From an uncultured Bacillota bacterium (lineage in GTDB: Bacteria; Bacillota_I; Bacilli_A; RF39; UBA660): a stretch of DNA of 64,000 nucleotides. Below the pieces are notes generated by a model. It saw nothing but the letters and a program-made list of their open reading frames with translations, made no database searches and had not been told where the DNA came from. The stretch spans positions 1-64,000 of the forward strand of contig CAJLEF010000004.1 in the NCBI GenBank assembly GCA_905205665.1. Reading direction: 5' to 3'. Of the stretch, positions 43,620 through 52,381 are shown piece after piece. Both the position numbers and the translations under genes were made by a program. Positions within the stretch are counted from its first letter, which is position 1, and every line of letters starts with the position of its first letter.

Positions 43620-45251
43620 ATGAAATTAAGATATAAGATAAGCTTGGTGGTAGTAGCTTTTTTAATCATAGCGAGTTTGTTTTTAGTTCAAAGTTATGCT
43701 TTATGGTTAACAACATATGAAGGACAAGAAAACATTTTAAGTGTTGGTTGTTTTGATGTTGCCTTAGAAGAACTTTCAAAACCAATTTCTTTAAATAATA
43801 CTTATCCAATGAGTGATCAAAAAGGGTTAACCCAAACACCATATAAATTTACAATAAAAAACACTTGTAATACTTCAGCAGATTATGTTATTACTTTAAA
43901 CACTTTAAAAACCGCAACTATAGATAAAAGTAAGATTAAATTTGCTTTTACAACCGGAACTAATGTTCCAACCAGTGGTGTAAACTTAGGAACTTATGCT
44001 TCCGTAGCCTCTAATATAAATACTGATTTAGCTTATTTACAAACTGCTAATATTTTAGGAGATACTTTAAATGAATCTATTATCCTTCAAAAAGGCACTT
44101 TAAAAAATGAAAATGATACCGCAACCTTTAACCTTTATTTATGGATAGATGAAACTGCAGGAAATGAAGTACAAGGTCAAAAGTTTTTAGCCAGTGTTAA
44201 TGTACTTGCTAATGCAACTACAGTAGAACCAACAGCAACTGAAACAATTACAACATTAGTAAGTGGGGCAGACACTTCATCAACAGATGTCTATACGGTT
44301 CCAGATAAAACAAGTGATAGTTGTACTTATACTTTAGCCTATGATGGCACAAGTGATAACAATTTAAGATATGTTGGGGCAAATCCTTGCAACTATGTCA
44401 AAATAGATGATGAATACTGGCGTATTATAGGTCTTATGAATAATATAGATGATGGCACAGGAAAAAAAGAAACAAGAATAAAATTGATAAGAAATGAGTC
44501 AATAGGAGAATATTCATGGGATATTTCAGAGTCATCAGAAAATCATAGTTATGGTGTCAATGAATGGAGCCAGGCTGACCTAATGAAACTTTTAAATCCA
44601 GGCTATGAAAGTGAAAGTGTTGGTGGTTCGTTATACTACAATGGTAAATCTGGCTATTGTTACAATCTTTCAATTTATGATTTAGCCTCTTGCAATTTTA
44701 CAAGTAGTGGCTTAAAAGGAACTTTAAAAGCATTGATTGACGATGTTGTATGGAACACGGGAACAAATGGTACAAATTCTTGGAAATCCGCAAGTAATGG
44801 ATTAGCAAGTCATTTTTATAGTTACGAAAGAAGTAGCAATAATGGAAAAATATGTACGTCCGGCAATAGTTGTAATGATACAGTAGAAAGAACAACGACA
44901 TGGAAAGGTAAAATTGGTTTAATGTATCCAAGCGATTACGGTTATGCCACGAGTGGCGGAAGTACAAGCACCCGCACAAGTTGCTTAAATAAAGAGCTAT
45001 ATAACTGGGCCAGTGCAAGTGATTGTAAAAATAATGATTGGCTTTATAATTCAAGCAATAAGCAATGGACAATTTCTCCGGCCGCGGACTCTTCGTATGC
45101 TATCGTTGCGTTCGATGTCTACACTGCCGGCAATGTCCAAGGCGACGATGTGCACTATGCTGGTGTGGTCCGGCCTTCGGTATATCTGATACCCTCTACG
45201 TCGATTTTAGGCGGTGAAGGAACACCTGAAAATCCATACGAAATTGGGTAG
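43620..45251 (+). CDS. Secreted protein with camelysin/TasA-like N terminus and DGR-type variable C terminus
   Basis: This 543-residue protein has a signal peptide (about 1-27, VQSYA), then a TasA/camelysin-like beta domain (LWLTTYEGQENILSVGCFDVAL, YKFTIKNTCNTSADYVITL). A middle domain follows with CTYTLAYDGTSDNNLRYVGANPCNYVKIDDEYWRIIG and NEWSQADLMKLLNPGYES. The C-terminal part (from about 440) has GLMYPSDYGYATSGG, a Trp-led variable stretch (482-518) and the closing RPSVYLIPSTSILGGEGTPENPY, which looks like the C-type-lectin-like end of diversity-generating retroelement targets. The last stretch has base and codon use quite unlike the rest. AGGGAAG precedes the start. A ligand-binding or adhesive role is inferred. 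Confidence 0.72.
   Translation: MKLRYKISLVVVAFLIIASLFLVQSYALWLTTYEGQENILSVGCFDVALEELSKPISLNNTYPMSDQKGLTQTPYKFTIKNTCNTSADYVITLNTLKTATIDKSKIKFAFTTGTNVPTSGVNLGTYASVASNINTDLAYLQTANILGDTLNESIILQKGTLKNENDTATFNLYLWIDETAGNEVQGQKFLASVNVLANATTVEPTATETITTLVSGADTSSTDVYTVPDKTSDSCTYTLAYDGTSDNNLRYVGANPCNYVKIDDEYWRIIGLMNNIDDGTGKKETRIKLIRNESIGEYSWDISESSENHSYGVNEWSQADLMKLLNPGYESESVGGSLYYNGKSGYCYNLSIYDLASCNFTSSGLKGTLKALIDDVVWNTGTNGTNSWKSASNGLASHFYSYERSSNNGKICTSGNSCNDTVERTTTWKGKIGLMYPSDYGYATSGGSTSTRTSCLNKELYNWASASDCKNNDWLYNSSNKQWTISPAADSSYAIVAFDVYTAGNVQGDDVHYAGVVRPSVYLIPSTSILGGEGTPENPYEIG
45066..45225 (+). other. Candidate variable region (VR) of a diversity-generating retroelement
   Basis: From the TGG codon at 45066 the coding sequence changes character. 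In the 31 codons at 45081-45173 I count 54 G+C and 14 A out of 93 bases, against strongly A-rich, AT-rich sequence on either side. Most codons there end in C or T, with mixed first and second positions (GCC, GAC, TAT, ATC, GTT, GAT, TAC, ACT, CAC). Template-repeat AAC/AAT codons mutated at A give exactly such NNY codons. The encoded segment ends in the VRPSVYL motif. No matching template repeat or reverse transcriptase is in this window, so a remote DGR is required. Confidence 0.6.
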
Positions 45252-45593
45252 CGTGAATGATGGAGGCTCGCCGCTCTCGGTTTATGACCAGCCGAGCCCG
45301 ATGAAAGAAAAGAACAATTAGGAAGACTTCAGCCGTAAGATAAAGCTTCAGTTCAAGTCCAAACTTCTTAAACAAAGAGAAGTTTGGACAAAGTCTTTGT
45401 GATAGTAAATGAGTCGTATTAATAGATATAAGGACGGTGTAGAATGTGGTGTGTAAATTCTTAAATGAATTGCATGCCATATTTTTTTATGGCTTAAAAA
45501 TCCGTGAATAGTAACTAAGCAATTTAAAATATCTCTTTTATTTGATGATTAGATAGTTTTATGTTATTTTTATTATGAAAGATGGTGCTATGA
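45252..45593 (+). other. Non-coding tail with GC-rich stems, possible IMH-like element
   Basis: No credible gene is seen in this 342-bp gap. The first 150 bp are GC-richer than the genome and continue the unusual composition of the variable region. GGCTCG (45265-45270) can pair with CGAGCC (45293-45298). Further on GTCCAAACTTCT (45357-45368) and AGAAGTTTGGAC (45378-45389) form a perfect 12-bp hairpin with a 9-nt loop. In known DGRs a hairpin downstream of the variable region is part of the homing signal; this one is a candidate. After about 45400 the sequence returns to AT-rich. Confidence 0.5.
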
Positions 45594-46976
45594 ATGAATA
45601 TTAATTTAAATGATTTAGGAATGTTATTAGAAGATTTTGACAGTGATGAGTTTAAAGATAAGGTTACAAAAGAATTTTTGACAGTAAAAAAGCCTGAAGG
45701 AACTTTTAAGGATATGTTTGATTGTTTAACAAAAGATAATCAAAATGATTTATTTAGTAATTATTGTTTAAGAGGTAATAATAAAACTGTTAAAAGTTTA
45801 ACAGAAAAAGTTTTAGAAAAGGCTCGTGAGTGTTTTCTAGAAATGAGTTCTAATCAATTATATATATTTAATGAAATAGAGGAAAAAGGTTATTCTGATA
45901 AATTAGAGTTAAATATTTTAAATCAAGGCATTATATTTGTTTATGAAGAAAATGGTTTAAAAGTAACTGCCCCTACGGAGATTATAAAACTGTTTAAAAA
46001 AGATGTTTCTTTAAAGAAGAAAAAAGAGATTGAAAAAAATAGTATAGAAGAGATTATTACTTTATTAAGTTTAGTTTATGGTTTTCTTTCTTTAGATATT
46101 TTAAAATATTATTTAGATGATTTTTACTGTATTAAAATATCTGAAAAGAATCTTATTAAATTTATAAAAGAAAATTATGGGAAAGAATATTTGTTAGAAT
46201 ATAACAATAAAGAATATTATGTTGATTCTTCTTTAGAAAGACCTGATGATTTATCTTTTTTAAAAGATTTAAATCCTGTTATTTTAACTTTAGGTAAATT
46301 AGAAAGTTATTATATAAAATTGATAAACTTTTTTTCTTCTCTTAGTATGGTATCACCTAAAATAGGGGAAGTATCTACAATGTCTTTAATGTTTAAATTA
46401 TTACTTAAACCTGATTCTATAAATACATTAACTGATGATTTAACTAAAGAGTTTAAGTTAACGAAAAAGGAAAACAAAAAATTAGTAGAAGTATTAAACT
46501 TATTTTATAAAGAGTTAAGATATTTTTCTTTAGGGGGTAGAACGGAAGATGAAGCCTTTGCTTTAAATTTTGTTTTAAAAGAAAAGCCTATTAAAGATAC
46601 TTTAGATTCTTATTTACAAGGTTTACCTAAAGATGTTTATGAAAAGTTATTATATTTTAATGGTGTTAAAGATTTAGATAAATTAAAAGATGAAATCGAA
46701 GATTCTTTTAAAGAAGCTATTTATGAATATTTTTATAATTATTCTGATGTTTTAATTGCTTTAAAGAAAAAAGATAAAAAGTATAAAAGTGATATTAATT
46801 TACAATTACTTTTAAATGGTTATCTTTATCTTTATGAAAAAGATAAAGAATTATATATAGGTATTCCAAAAGAAATTGAAAATATTATGAAAAAAATTGA
46901 ACCAGATGATATGAGATGGCGAAAATTAAAAAGTTTTGATATTTTAGATGATAATGATTGGTTATCTTTTAATTAG
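45594..46976 (+). CDS. Uncharacterised 460-residue protein
   Basis: No family is recognised. The protein is soluble, very rich in Lys, Glu, Leu and Asp, and predicted almost entirely helical; there is no signal peptide or membrane helix. A possible winged-helix or SAP-like segment lies near residues 145-195 (SIEEIITLLSLVYGFLSLDILKYYLDDFYC). Codon use is strongly AT-biased. A GATGGTGC ribosome binding site precedes the ATG. It has its own terminator and stands between the variable-region gene and the polysaccharide operon. Confidence 0.55.
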   Translation: MNINLNDLGMLLEDFDSDEFKDKVTKEFLTVKKPEGTFKDMFDCLTKDNQNDLFSNYCLRGNNKTVKSLTEKVLEKARECFLEMSSNQLYIFNEIEEKGYSDKLELNILNQGIIFVYEENGLKVTAPTEIIKLFKKDVSLKKKKEIEKNSIEEIITLLSLVYGFLSLDILKYYLDDFYCIKISEKNLIKFIKENYGKEYLLEYNNKEYYVDSSLERPDDLSFLKDLNPVILTLGKLESYYIKLINFFSSLSMVSPKIGEVSTMSLMFKLLLKPDSINTLTDDLTKEFKLTKKENKKLVEVLNLFYKELRYFSLGGRTEDEAFALNFVLKEKPIKDTLDSYLQGLPKDVYEKLLYFNGVKDLDKLKDEIEDSFKEAIYEYFYNYSDVLIALKKKDKKYKSDINLQLLLNGYLYLYEKDKELYIGIPKEIENIMKKIEPDDMRWRKLKSFDILDDNDWLSFN

Positions 46977-46985
46977 TTGTTTAGA

Positions 46986-47012
46986 TGGACTTTTAATAAG
47001 TTCATTTTTTTT
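46986..47012 (+). terminator. Intrinsic terminator after the 45594 gene
   Basis: TGGACTT (46986-46992) pairs with AAGTTCA (46998-47004) with one wobble pair, followed by eight T. Confidence 0.8.
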
Positions 47013-47068
47013 GGATGTCATTATGATATTTATATGGTACAATATTATTACAGTTTTGGATTTATATC

Positions 47069-47098
47069 TTGTCAATAAATAAGAATATATGATATGAT
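47069..47098 (+). promoter_or_regulatory. Promoter of the polysaccharide operon
   Basis: TTGTCA (47069-47074), an 18-bp spacer and TATGAT (47093-47098) lie about 40 bp before the sugar transferase start. No terminator is seen among the following eight genes, so it may drive the whole cluster. Confidence 0.6.
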
Positions 47099-47139
47099 GT
47101 TTTCGGCTTAAAAACGTGTATGTAGTAAGGTGTGGTAGA

Positions 47140-47820
47140 ATGAATAATCAAGCAGATACGATAGATTTAAATAGAGATAAAACACTAACTTCTTCTTTAA
47201 ATAGAACCATGTATTTTTTTGTTAAAAGATTATTTGATGTTTTAATGGCTATTATAGGAATTATTGCTATGATTCCAATAGCGTTAATTGTTAAAGTTTC
47301 TTATATGTTAACGGGTGATTTTGACAGTATTTTTTATAAACAAAAAAGAATAGGTAAAAATGGAAAAATTATTTATATTTATAAATTTAGAAGTATGATT
47401 CCTAATGCTGATGAAGTATTAAAAGAATTATTGAAAAAGCCAAAATATAAAAAAGAGTGGCAAAAGAATCAAAAACTTGAAAATGATCCTAGAATTACTA
47501 AAGCTGGAAAGATATTGCGTAAAACTTCACTCGATGAAATGCCCCAATTCATTGCGGTTTTTAAAGGTGATATGTCTTTAATCGGACCAAGACCACTTGT
47601 AGAAGGTGAACTTGATGCTCATAATGGTAATCACCAAATATATGAAGCAGTAAAACCTGGTATAACTGGTTGGTGGGCAAGTCATGGCCGTTCAGATACA
47701 ACATATGAAGAGCGACTAGAACTTGAGTATTTTTACGTAAATAATTGCTCATTAAAATTGGATATAAAATGTATTATTGCAACTATTATGGCTGTTATTT
47801 TTAAAAAGGGTGCAAAATAA
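47140..47820 (+). CDS. Polyprenyl-phosphate sugar-1-phosphate transferase (priming enzyme)
   Basis: This 226-residue protein is a bacterial sugar transferase of the WbaP/EpsL type that loads the first sugar phosphate onto undecaprenyl phosphate. It has one membrane helix (about 30-52), then the conserved blocks KQKRIGKNGKIIYIYKFRSM, DPRITKAGKILRKTSLDEMPQFIAVFKGDMSLIGPRPLV and KPGITGWWASHGRSD. The start at 47140 lies after AAGGTGTGG; a longer GTG start is possible but less well placed. It opens the polysaccharide operon. Confidence 0.92.
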   Translation: MNNQADTIDLNRDKTLTSSLNRTMYFFVKRLFDVLMAIIGIIAMIPIALIVKVSYMLTGDFDSIFYKQKRIGKNGKIIYIYKFRSMIPNADEVLKELLKKPKYKKEWQKNQKLENDPRITKAGKILRKTSLDEMPQFIAVFKGDMSLIGPRPLVEGELDAHNGNHQIYEAVKPGITGWWASHGRSDTTYEERLELEYFYVNNCSLKLDIKCIIATIMAVIFKKGAK

Positions 47821-47867
47821 AGCATTTTCAATCATTGTAGTACTGATTTTTTAGGGAAGGTGATGTT

Positions 47868-48974
47868 ATGGATAATAAACCAATAAGAGTTGCTCAGATT
47901 ATTGGCAAGTGGCTTGGCGGTGGAGTAGAATCTGTTGTTATGAATTATTATAGACATATTGATAGAAGTAAAATACAATTTAATTTTATATGTGATGAAG
48001 ATTCTACAAATATTCCTTATGAAGAGATAGAAAAATTAGGTGGTAAAGTTATACTAATACCACCTTATCAAAAAATATTTAAATATCATAAAAAGTTAAA
48101 GAAAATTTTAAAAGAAGGAAATTATAAAATAGTTCATTCTCATATTAACACGTTATCAGTTTTTAGTTTATTTGCGGCAAAGTGTGCTGGAGTTCCAGTA
48201 AGAATAGCCCATAGTCATAGTACAACTAACAAAAAAGAGAAAAAGAAAAATTTGGTGAAACAAATATTAAGACCATTTAGCAAAGTATTTGCAACAGATT
48301 ATATGGCATGTACTGAACATGCTGGTAGATGGTTATTTGGCAATAAAGAATATGACAATGGTAATGTTTATCTTTTAAACAATGCTATTGATTTAGATAA
48401 ATTTAAATATGATGAAAAATTAAGAAAAGAAAAAAGAAAAGAATTAAACATTAAAGAAGATACATTAGTTATTGGTCATGTAGGAAGATTTGTTGAACAG
48501 AAAAATCATAGATTTTTAATTGATATATTTAATGAGGTACATAAGCAAAATAAAAATTCTGTTTTATTATTAATAGGTCAAGGACCTTTAATGGATGAAA
48601 TGAAACAAAAAGTTGATTCACTTGGTATATCAGACTCAGTAAAATTTTTAGGCCAAAGAAAAGATGTTTCTGAATTGTATAATGCAATGGATTTATTTTT
48701 ATTTCCATCTTTATATGAAGGATTAGGTATGGTACTAATTGAAGCACAAGCAAATGGATTACCATGTATAGCTTCAACAGAAGTACCTAAAATTGCTGAT
48801 ATATCTAATAATGTTCAATTTTATAATTTGAATGATTCAATCGATATATGGTTGAAAAATTCTGACATCAAAAGATTTAAATTTATACGAAAAAATTGTA
48901 TTTACGATATAAAAAAAGAGGCTGAAAAACTAGAAAAATATTATGCGAAAATAGGGAGGTGTAAAAGGCTATGA
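47868..48974 (+). CDS. Family 4 glycosyltransferase (EPS cluster, first)
   Basis: This 368-residue GT-B enzyme has the N-terminal Gly-rich loop GKWLGGGVESVVMNYY, the central VIGHVGRFVEQKNHRFLIDIF and the nucleotide-sugar motif FPSLYEGLGMVLIEAQANG. It adds a sugar to the lipid-linked repeat unit. It overlaps the next gene (ATGA), whose product is a diverged paralog with the same motifs, so the pair probably arose by duplication. Sugar specificity is unknown. Confidence 0.9.
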   Translation: MDNKPIRVAQIIGKWLGGGVESVVMNYYRHIDRSKIQFNFICDEDSTNIPYEEIEKLGGKVILIPPYQKIFKYHKKLKKILKEGNYKIVHSHINTLSVFSLFAAKCAGVPVRIAHSHSTTNKKEKKKNLVKQILRPFSKVFATDYMACTEHAGRWLFGNKEYDNGNVYLLNNAIDLDKFKYDEKLRKEKRKELNIKEDTLVIGHVGRFVEQKNHRFLIDIFNEVHKQNKNSVLLLIGQGPLMDEMKQKVDSLGISDSVKFLGQRKDVSELYNAMDLFLFPSLYEGLGMVLIEAQANGLPCIASTEVPKIADISNNVQFYNLNDSIDIWLKNSDIKRFKFIRKNCIYDIKKEAEKLEKYYAKIGRCKRL

Positions 48975-50071
48975 AAAATATATGCTTGTATAGTGAAAAA
49001 TGGACTAGTGGTGGAATTGAATCATTTTTAGTGAATTTAGTTGAGTTATTATCAAAAAAATATAAGTTTACTATAGTTACATCTCAAAAAGAAACAGATA
49101 TTTACGACGAAAGATTAAAAAATAATAATTGTAAAGTAATTACAATGAATAAATCTGTTATTAGAAATCCAATCAAGAGAACTTTATTTTCTATAATAAA
49201 TTTTAAAAAAACAATAAAAAATGGTAATTATGATATAGTCCATATTAATATGTATAACAGTATGGGATTATTTTATGCTTATTTGATAAAAAAATTAGAT
49301 TTAAAAATTATATGTCATGCACATAATACAGGAATAGACAATGATAAATTTTATTTGAAGAGACTAGTTAATTTTTTGGTAAAGAAATTATTTACCAAAA
49401 AAAATTATATATATTTAGCTTGTTCCCATGATGCAGCAGCCTTTTGTTTCAAAGAAAAGTTGCAAAAATTAAAAATTATTAATAATGGCATTGAAACAGA
49501 AAAGTTTATATTTAATTTGAATAAAAGGAAAAAAATTAGAAAAGAACTCAATATTGCAGAAAATGATATTGTTGTGGGTCACGTAGGAAGATTTGTTTTA
49601 CAAAAGAACCACGTATTTTTAGTTGATATTTTTAAAGAATTTTTGAAAATGGAACCCAATTCTAAATTAATACTAATAGGTACTGGTGAAACAAAAGACG
49701 ATATAATGAAAAAACTTTCAGAATTAAAAATTGAAAAAAATACGATTATTTTAGAAAATGTAAAAAATGTTAATGAATATCTGCAAGCATTTGATTTATT
49801 TTTATTTCCATCATTGTATGAAGGACTTGGAATTGTTTTGATTGAAGCACAGGCTGCTGGCTTGAAGTGCTTTGCATCAGATACAGTTCCTAAAGATGCG
49901 AAAATAAGTGAAAATTTAATTTTTGTTAGTCTTTCTTCTTCGGCAAAACAATGGGCTAATATTATGAAGGATAATCTTGATTATAAACGATTGAATATGT
50001 TAAATATAGTTAAAAGTAACAACTTTGATAGAAATTCAATCATGAAAAATATGGAGGAAATATATGAATGA
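48971..50071 (+). CDS. Family 4 glycosyltransferase (EPS cluster, second)
   Basis: This 366-residue GT-B enzyme is a paralog of the preceding protein: EKWTSGGIESFLVNLVE, VVGHVGRFVLQKNHVFLVDIF and FPSLYEGLGIVLIEAQAAG occupy equivalent positions. It overlaps both neighbours (ATGA before, eight bases after), indicating translational coupling along the operon. Donor and acceptor are not deducible. Confidence 0.9.
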   Translation: MKNICLYSEKWTSGGIESFLVNLVELLSKKYKFTIVTSQKETDIYDERLKNNNCKVITMNKSVIRNPIKRTLFSIINFKKTIKNGNYDIVHINMYNSMGLFYAYLIKKLDLKIICHAHNTGIDNDKFYLKRLVNFLVKKLFTKKNYIYLACSHDAAAFCFKEKLQKLKIINNGIETEKFIFNLNKRKKIRKELNIAENDIVVGHVGRFVLQKNHVFLVDIFKEFLKMEPNSKLILIGTGETKDDIMKKLSELKIEKNTIILENVKNVNEYLQAFDLFLFPSLYEGLGIVLIEAQAAGLKCFASDTVPKDAKISENLIFVSLSSSAKQWANIMKDNLDYKRLNMLNIVKSNNFDRNSIMKNMEEIYE

Positions 50072-51065
50072 TAATTTGATTTCAATTATTATACCGGTTT
50101 ATAATGTTGAAAAATACCTGAAAAAATGTATAAATAGTGTTATAAGCCAATCATATAAAAATATAGAAATATTATTAGTTGACGATGGCTCCACAGACAA
50201 AAGTGGAACTATTTTAGATGAATATGCAAAAAAAGATGCTAGAATTAAGGTATATCATAAGAAAAATGAGGGATTATCTTCTGCACGAAATTATGGCCTA
50301 AAAAAATGTAAAGGAATGTATGTATGTTTTGTCGATAGTGACGACTTTGTTTCAAAATATATGTTTGAAAATTTATTAAACAATTTATTAGAAACAAAAT
50401 CTGATATTTCAATTTGTGGAATTAAGTGTTTCTACGATGGTGACACAATCAGTGAAAAATTCACTCATGAATATTTTGTGTACAATAATAAAGAAGCCTT
50501 GCTTAAAATGATAGATTATAAATCTGGAGTATCACCAAATGCTGTCAATAAAATGTATAAAAGAACATTATTTACTAATGATTGCTTATACCCTATTGGA
50601 AAACTATATGAAGATATGGGAGTGACTGCAAGGCTATTTAATAAATGCAATAGAATTGTTTATACACCAGATTGCTATTATTATTATTTGCAACGGAGAG
50701 ATTCAATTACAAATCAATTATTTAAGGAGAAAGATTTAGATCATATATATATGAGTAAGCTTCTGTATAATTTTATTTGTGAAAATGTTAAATCAATAAA
50801 GAATGAATACTATGTTTATCATATTCTTAATGAAATTTCATGCTGTAACAAAATATTTGTTTCAAAGCAAAAATGTTATAAAAATGTTATAGACCAAACA
50901 AAACATGATATTAAACATAATCTTAAATTAATTTTAATTTCGAAAATTTATAGTTTTCGAAAAAAAATGCAAATTATTTGTATGGGATATTTTCCAAATG
51001 TTTACCAAAAAATATATCTAATAAATTATAATAAAAAAAAGGAAAAGACAAATGAAAAAAAATGA
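50064..51065 (+). CDS. Family 2 glycosyltransferase (EPS cluster)
   Basis: This 333-residue GT-A enzyme shows ISIIIPVYNVEKYLKKCINSV, ILLVDDGSTDKSG, GLSSARNYGLK and the DxD motif FVDSDDFV. Residues after 230 form a helical C-terminal part. It overlaps the polymerase gene by 14 bases. It adds one of the sugars of the repeat unit. Confidence 0.92.
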   Translation: MNDNLISIIIPVYNVEKYLKKCINSVISQSYKNIEILLVDDGSTDKSGTILDEYAKKDARIKVYHKKNEGLSSARNYGLKKCKGMYVCFVDSDDFVSKYMFENLLNNLLETKSDISICGIKCFYDGDTISEKFTHEYFVYNNKEALLKMIDYKSGVSPNAVNKMYKRTLFTNDCLYPIGKLYEDMGVTARLFNKCNRIVYTPDCYYYYLQRRDSITNQLFKEKDLDHIYMSKLLYNFICENVKSIKNEYYVYHILNEISCCNKIFVSKQKCYKNVIDQTKHDIKHNLKLILISKIYSFRKKMQIICMGYFPNVYQKIYLINYNKKKEKTNEKK

Positions 51066-52380
51066 AATGTTTATAAATTTTATGTCGATTTTTGGCAGTT
51101 TATTGATAGTTTTACTTAATAATGTTGTAGATTATAATATTAAAATGAGATTACTTTTATTTTTTTTATATTTTTGCTTTATAATAATTGTTTCTGTTGT
51201 AAGAATGAAAGAAATAAAAAATTGCTTTTTTAATATTAATTTTATTTATGGTTGTGTTTTCTTTGCTTATTCATTTATTGGACCATTAATTTTTGTTCTG
51301 GATAATTATTCACCAAGATATTATTACTTCAATTATAATACCATGACAATGAATCAAGCATTAAAAATATATATAAATATATACAGCATTTTTAATATAC
51401 TTTCATTTGCTTTTAATAAAATTAAAGTTGTTGATATAAAAACTAGAGTTGAGAATTTGAAAATTAAAACTTTGAATTTAAATAATACCCTGACAATTTA
51501 TGATTTTATTGCATTATTTTCGACATTATATTGCTTAGTTAAACTGATTTTATGTGGAACATCATTTTTTAGTTTATCAACTTTGCAAAAAAGAGATGTT
51601 TTGAATAGTGGTATAAGTCATTATATAAATTTATATGTAATTGTGTATTCATTATTTTTGGTATTACCTTTCTTATTTAAAAACCAAAAAAAGAATTTTG
51701 CATTCTATACTAGGATAGTTAATATTGCAGTTTATTGGTGTATTTTCTTGACATGTGAAAGAAGTGTTTTTGTAGCATTTCTTATAGGTTTTATAATGCT
51801 TTTTGCAACTAAAGTGAATAAAATCAAACTTAAACATATTTTGATTATTTCTTTTCTTTTTATAATGTTTTTATATACTGCAGCAATTAGGGAAGATATT
51901 TCTTTTTCTAATCATACAATTAACGATGTATTATATAGTTCAACTACAGAATATTATTGTACATTTACAATTACAAATGCTTTATTGAATTATAATGAAA
52001 AATTAAATTATGGTAAAACCTATTATTATGATTCTTTTACGAAATTATTTCCGTCATTCATTTTAAAAAATAAGCCGAAAGATTTGTCACAGCAATTTAA
52101 AGAAAAGAATAATTTGAATGTTGGTTTTGCATTTAATCCGGTTGCAGAAGGAATTATTAATTTTGGCATTTTGGGAGCAACGATTTTTGTACCAATACTT
52201 ATGTTTGTGATAACATTAATTGCAGAAAAGTTTGGAAAAAAGAACATATTATATTATATAATTGTTGCATGTTATTCCTTATATTATTGTCGTGGGGCAT
52301 TCTCTAATTTCTTTTTTGATATTCTTTTTTGCTATACAACAATCTTTTGTATTTATAAAATAAAATTATTTAGGAGGTAA
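51052..52380 (+). CDS. Wzy-like polysaccharide polymerase
   Basis: This 442-residue protein has about twelve hydrophobic helices and little else recognisable in sequence, as is normal for Wzy polymerases. A large extracytoplasmic loop (about 280-360, with AAIREDISFSNHTINDVLYSS and FNPVAEGIINFG) resembles that of the oligosaccharide repeat unit polymerase family. Its place between glycosyltransferases and the flippase supports joining of lipid-linked repeat units outside the membrane. AGGAGG near its end serves the next gene. Confidence 0.75.
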   Translation: MKKNEMFINFMSIFGSLLIVLLNNVVDYNIKMRLLLFFLYFCFIIIVSVVRMKEIKNCFFNINFIYGCVFFAYSFIGPLIFVLDNYSPRYYYFNYNTMTMNQALKIYINIYSIFNILSFAFNKIKVVDIKTRVENLKIKTLNLNNTLTIYDFIALFSTLYCLVKLILCGTSFFSLSTLQKRDVLNSGISHYINLYVIVYSLFLVLPFLFKNQKKNFAFYTRIVNIAVYWCIFLTCERSVFVAFLIGFIMLFATKVNKIKLKHILIISFLFIMFLYTAAIREDISFSNHTINDVLYSSTTEYYCTFTITNALLNYNEKLNYGKTYYYDSFTKLFPSFILKNKPKDLSQQFKEKNNLNVGFAFNPVAEGIINFGILGATIFVPILMFVITLIAEKFGKKNILYYIIVACYSLYYCRGAFSNFFFDILFCYTTIFCIYKIKLFRR

Positions 52381-52381
52381 A

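Noticed and set aside
44698..45480. Minus-strand reading frames under the variable-region gene and its tail
   Set aside because: They lack ribosome binding sites and plausible composition and lie opposite a well-supported gene or structured non-coding DNA.
45594..46976. Reverse transcriptase or Avd partner of the putative DGR
   Set aside because: The protein shows no reverse transcriptase motif (no YxDD-type box) and is far too long and acidic for Avd.
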